Shown in pieces: positions 59,619 to 64,000 of a stretch of DNA of 64,000 nt (position 1 is its first letter; every line of letters starts with the position of its first letter). Location: positions 1,302,001 through 1,366,000 of the forward strand of contig CBDESR010000005.1 of assembly GCA_965242615.1 (NCBI GenBank), written 5' to 3'. Position numbers and translations under genes: made by a program. This DNA is from CBDBCU01 sp965242615. Its GTDB lineage: Bacteria > Chloroflexota > Dehalococcoidia > Lucifugimonadales > UBA3495. The notes under the pieces are model-generated. The model did not search any database and was not told the DNA's origin. It was given only the letters and a program-made list of their open reading frames with translations.

Positions 59619-60971
59619 ATGACCATTCAACCCGACCCTCCCGACAATAGCCCGGCCGACTCTGATACCGACGCCGGCCACATCCTCCCCAACCTGCTCC
59701 TGTTCGGGGAAACCCTGCGCCGCCTCGGCCTAGACTTCGGCTCCGGCAATATGCTCGACTTGGTGCGGGCCACCGAAACCATCCCCATCGGCCGCAAGCA
59801 GGACTTCCGCCACGCCGCCCGCTGCCTCTTGGTCCACCGCAAACCGGATTTGCCCCTCTTTGATGACGCCTTCCAAATCTTTTGGCGCCGCCCGGCCCAC
59901 GGTATCAGCGCCCGCGACCTGCGCAGTATGGGCGAGGAACGCCGCTACCGCCATCCCCGAGTCGGCCCGCCCGCCGCCGACTCCGACCCCGGCGCCGCCC
60001 TCGGCCGCGCCCCCGAGAACCAGGCCGGCATTGACCTGAGCCAAACCTACAGCGGACGGGAAGTGCTGCGCCACAAAGACTTCGCCGACTTCACCCCCCT
60101 GGAAATCGCCCAAGCCAAAACAATGTTGTCCGAACTTTCCTGGGACTTGGGCCGCCGCCGCTCCCGCCGCACCGAACCCGGCGCCGGCCGCCTCCCGGAC
60201 TGGCGGCAAACCCGGCGTCAAAGCCTCCAATACGGCGGCGAACCCCTGACCCTGGCTTACCGCCAACGCCGGGAAAAGCCCCGCCCCCTGGTACTGCTCT
60301 GCGATGTCAGCGGCTCTATGGAACGCTATACCCGGATGCTGCTCCACTTCATCCACGCCATTGCCGGCGACCTCGGCCGGGTCGAAGCCTTCCTCTTTGC
60401 CACCCGCCTGACCCGCATCACCCGCTGCCTCAACTACCGCAGCATCGACCAAGCCGTCAACGAAGTAGCCCGCGCCGTCCCCGACTGGGCGGGCGGCACC
60501 CGCATTGGCGCCGCCGTCAAAGCCTACAACTACGCCTGGGCCCGCCGCACCCTCGGCAATGGCGCCGTAGTCCTGATTATCTCCGACGGCTGGGATCGCG
60601 GCGAACCGGAACTGCTATCCAAAGAAATGTCCCGTTTGCAGCGCAGTTGCCACCGCCTCATCTGGCTGAATCCCCTCTTGGGTTCGCCCAACTACCAGCC
60701 CCTGACCCAGGGGATGCAAGCCGCCCTCCCTTATGTGGACGATTTCCTGCCGGTGCATAACCTCGACAGCCTGGAATCCTTGGCCCAACACCTGAACCAG
60801 TTAAGCCCCCGCCGCGCTCCCCTCCGCCGCGGCGCCGCCAAAACCAACTTCGCAGAACCGGATGAACCCACAAATCCCCCGGCAACCCCATCCCGCTCCC
60901 ACGGCCAAATCAATCCGGCCTTAGCCCCCACCTTCCGCCATCCCCGTTGGGGCCAGCCGCCTACCGTCTAG
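59619..60971 (+). CDS. VWA-domain protein, CoxE-like
   Basis: The 450-residue protein has a helical N-terminal half with FTPLEIAQAKTMLSEL and a C-terminal VWA domain with the metal site DVSGSM, Thr in GGTRIGAAV and Asp in IISDGWDRGEP. This is the CoxE type, usually paired with a MoxR AAA ATPase that activates enzymes by inserting metals or cofactors. No MoxR gene is in this window. It may act on a target elsewhere. The Pro-rich tail overlaps the convergent gene at 60968 by four bases. Confidence 0.87.
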   Translation: MTIQPDPPDNSPADSDTDAGHILPNLLLFGETLRRLGLDFGSGNMLDLVRATETIPIGRKQDFRHAARCLLVHRKPDLPLFDDAFQIFWRRPAHGISARDLRSMGEERRYRHPRVGPPAADSDPGAALGRAPENQAGIDLSQTYSGREVLRHKDFADFTPLEIAQAKTMLSELSWDLGRRRSRRTEPGAGRLPDWRQTRRQSLQYGGEPLTLAYRQRREKPRPLVLLCDVSGSMERYTRMLLHFIHAIAGDLGRVEAFLFATRLTRITRCLNYRSIDQAVNEVARAVPDWAGGTRIGAAVKAYNYAWARRTLGNGAVVLIISDGWDRGEPELLSKEMSRLQRSCHRLIWLNPLLGSPNYQPLTQGMQAALPYVDDFLPVHNLDSLESLAQHLNQLSPRRAPLRRGAAKTNFAEPDEPTNPPATPSRSHGQINPALAPTFRHPRWGQPPTV

Positions 60972-61351
60972 CTTTCCGCCAGTTCCTCGGCGTCCCGAAT
61001 GTAGCTGATGGTCTCCCGGATGTCGGCGATTACCGAATCCTCCGGTTCACACATCCCGTCGTAAAAACAAGCCCCGTGCAGCACATAAGCCTTGTGCGTG
61101 TAGCGGCTTTCCAAAGGTTTCAGGGCTTCGTCCCCGCGGCTCAACTCCCGCAGACCACGCAAAGTCCGGCCGGTAGTGCGCGGTTCCCGACCGGCCCGGG
61201 CCAGCACCAACGCGTCAGTAGCCCGCTTGGTTGCGCCCCACGCCTTTTCCGCCGCGTTGCGTATCTTGCCCGACTCCAACTGCTCCAGGGCATCGTCATA
61301 AAGCTCCCGAGCATCGGCGAAAAGCACTCCAACCCGTTCCGTTTCCAGCAT
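60968..61351 (-). CDS. PaREP1/HEPN-like protein
   Basis: The 127-residue protein is helical with ARELYDDALEQLESGKIRNA and AEKAWGATKRATDALV, the same arrangement as the genes at 3661 and 4410. A conserved HGACFYDG turn is near residue 95. It belongs to the PaREP1 group related to HEPN folds; function unproven. AAGGGAGG precedes ATG. Confidence 0.72.
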   Translation of the reverse strand: MLETERVGVLFADARELYDDALEQLESGKIRNAAEKAWGATKRATDALVLARAGREPRTTGRTLRGLRELSRGDEALKPLESRYTHKAYVLHGACFYDGMCEPEDSVIADIRETISYIRDAEELAES

Positions 61352-61476
61352 AAAACCTCCCTTGCCCCGTATCTGCCCGTTATGTTACCACCCTTCGGCA
61401 AAGTTACCCGGGCAAACCCCGGTTTGACTCCCGCCGGCATAGCTGTTAATCTCTTACCCCCAAGCGAGGTAACAAA

Positions 61477-62148
61477 ATGCCCTTTTGCCCCAACTGCGGC
61501 CGCGAAACCCAGTCCCAAGCCAACTTTTGCCCCGCTTGCGGTGCCGAATTGGCCGCAGTACCGGTCACCTCGAATCCAGTGGAGACGCCCGGGGAATTGC
61601 CTTATCACATTTCCTTGAACCGTATCGTATTGATGACGGTATTGTCCCAAGGCCTGTATCTCTTTTACTGGTTCTACCTGACCTGGAAGCAGTACCGCGA
61701 TCATACCGGAGACGTAGCATACCCTGTTTGGCACGTCTTGACCATGTATGTGCCAATCTATGAACTGTTCCGCATTCATGCCCATGCCCGCACTTACCGG
61801 GACTTGATGCGGCTCGCCGGGGTTGCCAGCTCTATCAAGGCATGGTTGGCGGTGGTGCTATGGTTTATCTCGGTGAGAATAGTAGTAATCCAATTCTGTA
61901 TCTCCGTTACCCTCCTTTCCGACGAGGCGAGGGATTTTTACGGAGCTGTCCCACTCCTTGGTATTCTCGGGTTTGCAATTGGATTGGTCATTGCCTTGCT
62001 CTGGCACCTTCAGAGCAACATAAACCGGTACTGGCGGGGATTTCTCAATGCGCGCGTAACCTCAGCTCGCATCGGAGTAGGCGAGATAATTTTTGCTATT
62101 ATTGGGGTATTGGCTTGGGCTGCTTTCGTTACGTACATATTCAGATAG
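61477..62148 (+). CDS. zinc-ribbon membrane protein (DUF4234-like)
   Basis: The 223-residue protein begins with a zinc ribbon (FCPNCGRETQSQANFCPACG) and continues with about four membrane helices, including VLSQGLYLFYWFYLTWKQ, typical of DUF4234-type proteins, and VLWFISVRIVVIQFCIS. It is an integral membrane protein of unknown role. GCGAGGTAAC precedes ATG. Its end overlaps the convergent PAP2 gene by eight bases. Confidence 0.75.
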   Translation: MPFCPNCGRETQSQANFCPACGAELAAVPVTSNPVETPGELPYHISLNRIVLMTVLSQGLYLFYWFYLTWKQYRDHTGDVAYPVWHVLTMYVPIYELFRIHAHARTYRDLMRLAGVASSIKAWLAVVLWFISVRIVVIQFCISVTLLSDEARDFYGAVPLLGILGFAIGLVIALLWHLQSNINRYWRGFLNARVTSARIGVGEIIFAIIGVLAWAAFVTYIFR

Positions 62149-62863
62149 TCGTGGCGGCTGGGGCTGTAACCCGCCGCTGTATGACCGTCACCACCCCAAA
62201 AGCCGCCCCCGCCAATACCGCCCCGGCCGCCGCATCCAGCACAAAATGATTGCCGGTGATGACGATGGCGCAAAAAGTCAGTGCCGGGTAAGCCAAGCCT
62301 AATGCCTTCCACCCGCCCGGCAGTTCCCGCACAAACAGCGTCCCCAAAACGCAAGTCCAACTGAAATGCAGGCTCGGCATTGCCGCGTTGGTGTTGTAAA
62401 AGGCCGCCATCCCCGGCCCGCCGTAAAACACCGGCCCATAAACCTGTATCGTATCCACCAAATATGGCGTCTTAAACGGCGGCGCCACCGGCAGCAGCGC
62501 AAAAATCACCAACGCCATTGCCAAATTCACCACCAGCACATTGCGGTAGTAGTAATAGACCCGCCGGCGGACCAAGTAGCAAACCAGCGCCGCCGCCAGA
62601 ATAACCGGCCAGTAAGTCAGGATATAAACCCAGTTCAGGGCAATAGCCAGCGGCCGGGCGTACTCAACAACCCACCCTTGCATCGCCGGCTCCACGAACA
62701 GCCCCAGCGACCGCTCCCAGGCCATCAGCGCGGCGGCATTATCCAAGGCCGCCCTTTCCCCGCCCACCGCCAACTCCCGGCTCAGCAGATACAGCAAATA
62801 AGCCGCCGGGTAAATAGCCAGTTCCAACAAATGCCGCCGCCAGCCAGTCAAAGCAACAGTCAA
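62141..62863 (-). CDS. PAP2-type membrane phosphatase/transferase
   Basis: The 240-residue protein has about six membrane helices and the PAP2 residues AAMPSLHFSW and ITGNHFVLDAAAG, with two His. This arrangement matches the inositolphosphotransferase/Aur1-like branch that modifies phospholipids or undecaprenyl carriers. It is an integral membrane enzyme. The start is TTG 62863; another TTG at 62851 is possible. No lipid gene is adjacent. Confidence 0.8.
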   Translation of the reverse strand: MTVALTGWRRHLLELAIYPAAYLLYLLSRELAVGGERAALDNAAALMAWERSLGLFVEPAMQGWVVEYARPLAIALNWVYILTYWPVILAAALVCYLVRRRVYYYYRNVLVVNLAMALVIFALLPVAPPFKTPYLVDTIQVYGPVFYGGPGMAAFYNTNAAMPSLHFSWTCVLGTLFVRELPGGWKALGLAYPALTFCAIVITGNHFVLDAAAGAVLAGAAFGVVTVIQRRVTAPAATTI

Positions 62864-62880
62864 CCCCCTATGTCCCTGAC

Positions 62881-63172
62881 CAATCCCCTATGTCATTCCG
62901 AGGCGTAGCCGAGGAATCTAAAAATCTTGCGAGGAATCAATGTCGGGCATTTTAGGGCGTGTTCACGCTAACGATTGGGCAACGCAGTCAATTGTCTATG
63001 TCATTCCGAGGCGACAGCCGAGGAATCTAAAAATCTTGAGAGGAGTCAAGGACAGGCTTTTAGATTCCTCCCTTTGGTCGGAATGACATAGCTATAGAGT
63101 CCGTTATCCGGGGCGTCAATAATTAGTGTGAACACGCCCTAGATTCCTCCCTATCGCTCGGAATGACATCGC
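62881..63172. repeat. GTCATTCCGAGG palindromic repeats, nested
   Basis: The units GTCATTCCGAGGC...GAGGAATCT and their inverse AGATTCCTCCC...GGAATGAC occur in two nested pairs (62881-62945 with 63142-63172, and 62999-63056 with 63061-63090). Each pair forms an imperfect long hairpin. Non-coding repeats of this kind are common in many bacteria and archaea. Confidence 0.8.
62953..63141. mobile_element. 189-bp MITE with GGGCGTGTTCAC ends, second copy
   Basis: TAGGGCGTGTTCACGCTAA and its inverse (TTAGTGTGAACACGCCCTA) bound an interior that holds another GTCATTCCGAGG hairpin. The element splits the outer hairpin at TTTTA-GATTCC. The inner hairpin preserves the intact TTTTAGATTCC, so the target duplication is TA. 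Confidence 0.85.
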
Positions 63173-63199
63173 TACAGCGATTATTCATCCGGTTTGATT

Positions 63200-64000
63200 T
63201 TACCCCAAATACCGCTCAAACCAGGCCAGAGTGCGCGCCAGGTACTCCTCCCGCATTTTCGGATGTCCCTGCCGGGGAAAGGAATGGGAACAGTCCGGAA
63301 AGCGCACCAGTTCCACCGCCTTGCCCTGCCGCTTCAACTGCACAAAATAGGCTTCACTCTGGCTAATCGGGCAGCGGGCATCCGCCTCCCCGTGCAGCAG
63401 CAGCGCCGGCGTATCCACTTGCCCGGCATAAGTCAACGGCGAGCGGCGCCTCAGTTCCGCAAAATTATCCAGCGGCGACCCGCCCCACTGCACTTCGCCA
63501 AAACTGACCCCAATATCCGAAGTGCCGTACATACTCACCAGGTCAATGCAGGGCGCGCCGACCACCGCCGCCCGAAACCGCCGCGTCTGCCCGATAATCC
63601 ACGCCGTCATATACCCGCCGTAGCTGTAGCCATGCACCCCCAAACGCTCCCCATCCACATAAGGCCGCGCCGCCGCCTCATCCACCGCCGCCATCAAATC
63701 CAAATAATCCTCCCCGCCCCAATCCGACACCACCGCCCGCATAAAATCCGCCCCGTAAGTGGACGAACCCCGGGGATTCACCGCCAGCGTGATGTAGCCG
63801 TTGGTCGCCAATACCTGATGTAACGGCGAAAAGGCGTCATAAAAAGCCCCGTTGGGCCCGCCGTGAATTTCCAGCACCAAAGGATACTTACCCGCCGGGT
63901 CAAAATCCGGCGGGAAGTAAAGGCGGCTCTCAATCTCCAGTCCCGCCCGTTCCAGCGTGAACTTCTCCAGCCGCGCCGGGGGATGTTCGGTCAGATACGC
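63200..64000 (-). CDS. S9-family prolyl oligopeptidase-like protein (N-terminus outside)
   Basis: The frame is open to the right edge, so only the C-terminal 266 residues are present. They are the alpha/beta hydrolase domain. LEIHGGPNG forms the oxyanion region, Ser lies in HGYSYGGYMTAW, Asp in LHGEADARCPISQ, and His in FPDCSHSFP. This is the S9C-type acylaminoacyl peptidase/dipeptidyl peptidase pattern. The propeller domain should lie beyond position 64000. Confidence 0.9.
   Translation of the reverse strand, partial: AYLTEHPPARLEKFTLERAGLEIESRLYFPPDFDPAGKYPLVLEIHGGPNGAFYDAFSPLHQVLATNGYITLAVNPRGSSTYGADFMRAVVSDWGGEDYLDLMAAVDEAAARPYVDGERLGVHGYSYGGYMTAWIIGQTRRFRAAVVGAPCIDLVSMYGTSDIGVSFGEVQWGGSPLDNFAELRRRSPLTYAGQVDTPALLLHGEADARCPISQSEAYFVQLKRQGKAVELVRFPDCSHSFPRQGHPKMREEYLARTLAWFERYLG

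Overview
The window looks like a stretch of chromosome from a high-GC, mostly uncultured bacterium, most likely a Chloroflexota member of the SAR202/Dehalococcoidia kind. I infer this from family content rather than a marker gene: secreted lipoproteins with long Pro-Thr linkers, RCC1-repeat lipoproteins, PaREP1/HEPN-like small proteins, many VapBC and HicAB modules, paired MaoC-like dehydratases with SDR dehydrogenases, and frequent GTG and TTG starts behind strong GGAG-type ribosome sites.

Layout. 1-815 is a partial RCC1-repeat lipoprotein. 1593-5769 is a fatty-acid or hydroxyacyl module (two MaoC-like proteins, two closely related SDRs) with two PaREP1/HEPN-like genes lodged between the SDRs. 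5782-31614 is a long defence island: a type II restriction-modification pair, VapBC, RecQ, two large N6-adenine methyltransferases (one broken by a pentanucleotide slippage), an OLD-type ATPase-nuclease that sits between hemQ and a recent partial copy of hemQ, an NDT/TIR-like sensor protein, and a six-gene overlapping minus-strand operon at 22382-30545. That operon encodes two different GHKL ATPases, an unknown protein, a DUF6339-like/PP-loop ATPase fusion, an SF2 helicase and a phospholipase-D-type nuclease. I match it to no named system, and it is the main candidate here for an undescribed antiviral system.

32176-38619 is a dump of mobile elements around aconitase: an IS1182/IS4-like element, an IS5 remnant, an IS6-like transposase fused to the start of an MT-A70 methyltransferase, and an IS1595 remnant. 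38813-46805 holds secreted and accessory genes (arylsulfotransferase, a coiled-coil/substrate-binding fusion, an orphan DNA methyltransferase, tRNA-Pro, HicAB, a zinc alcohol dehydrogenase, two retropepsin-like proteases, a small membrane protein). At 47151-47461 a 311-bp element with perfect 26-bp inverted repeats and an 8-bp target duplication carries a single 77-codon gene. Its termini match those of the IS6-like transposase 9 kb away.

47614-64000 contains radC, two extracellular signal-peptidase-like lipoproteins (one lacking the catalytic His), a cupin without a normal start codon, a damaged HicAB, a TPR protein, a phage-primase-like winged-helix protein, a dehydrogenase, a zinc protease/RuvC-like/zinc-ribbon cluster, duplicated coiled-coil membrane proteins, a VWA protein, a PAP2-type membrane enzyme, nested repeat elements, and the C-terminal part of a prolyl oligopeptidase.

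Core metabolism (hemQ, aconitase, radC, recQ, tRNA) is thus interspersed with defence and mobile DNA. Several genes show fresh damage (frameshift, lost start codon, 5' truncation, internal deletion, element insertion), which fits a rapidly turning-over accessory region.
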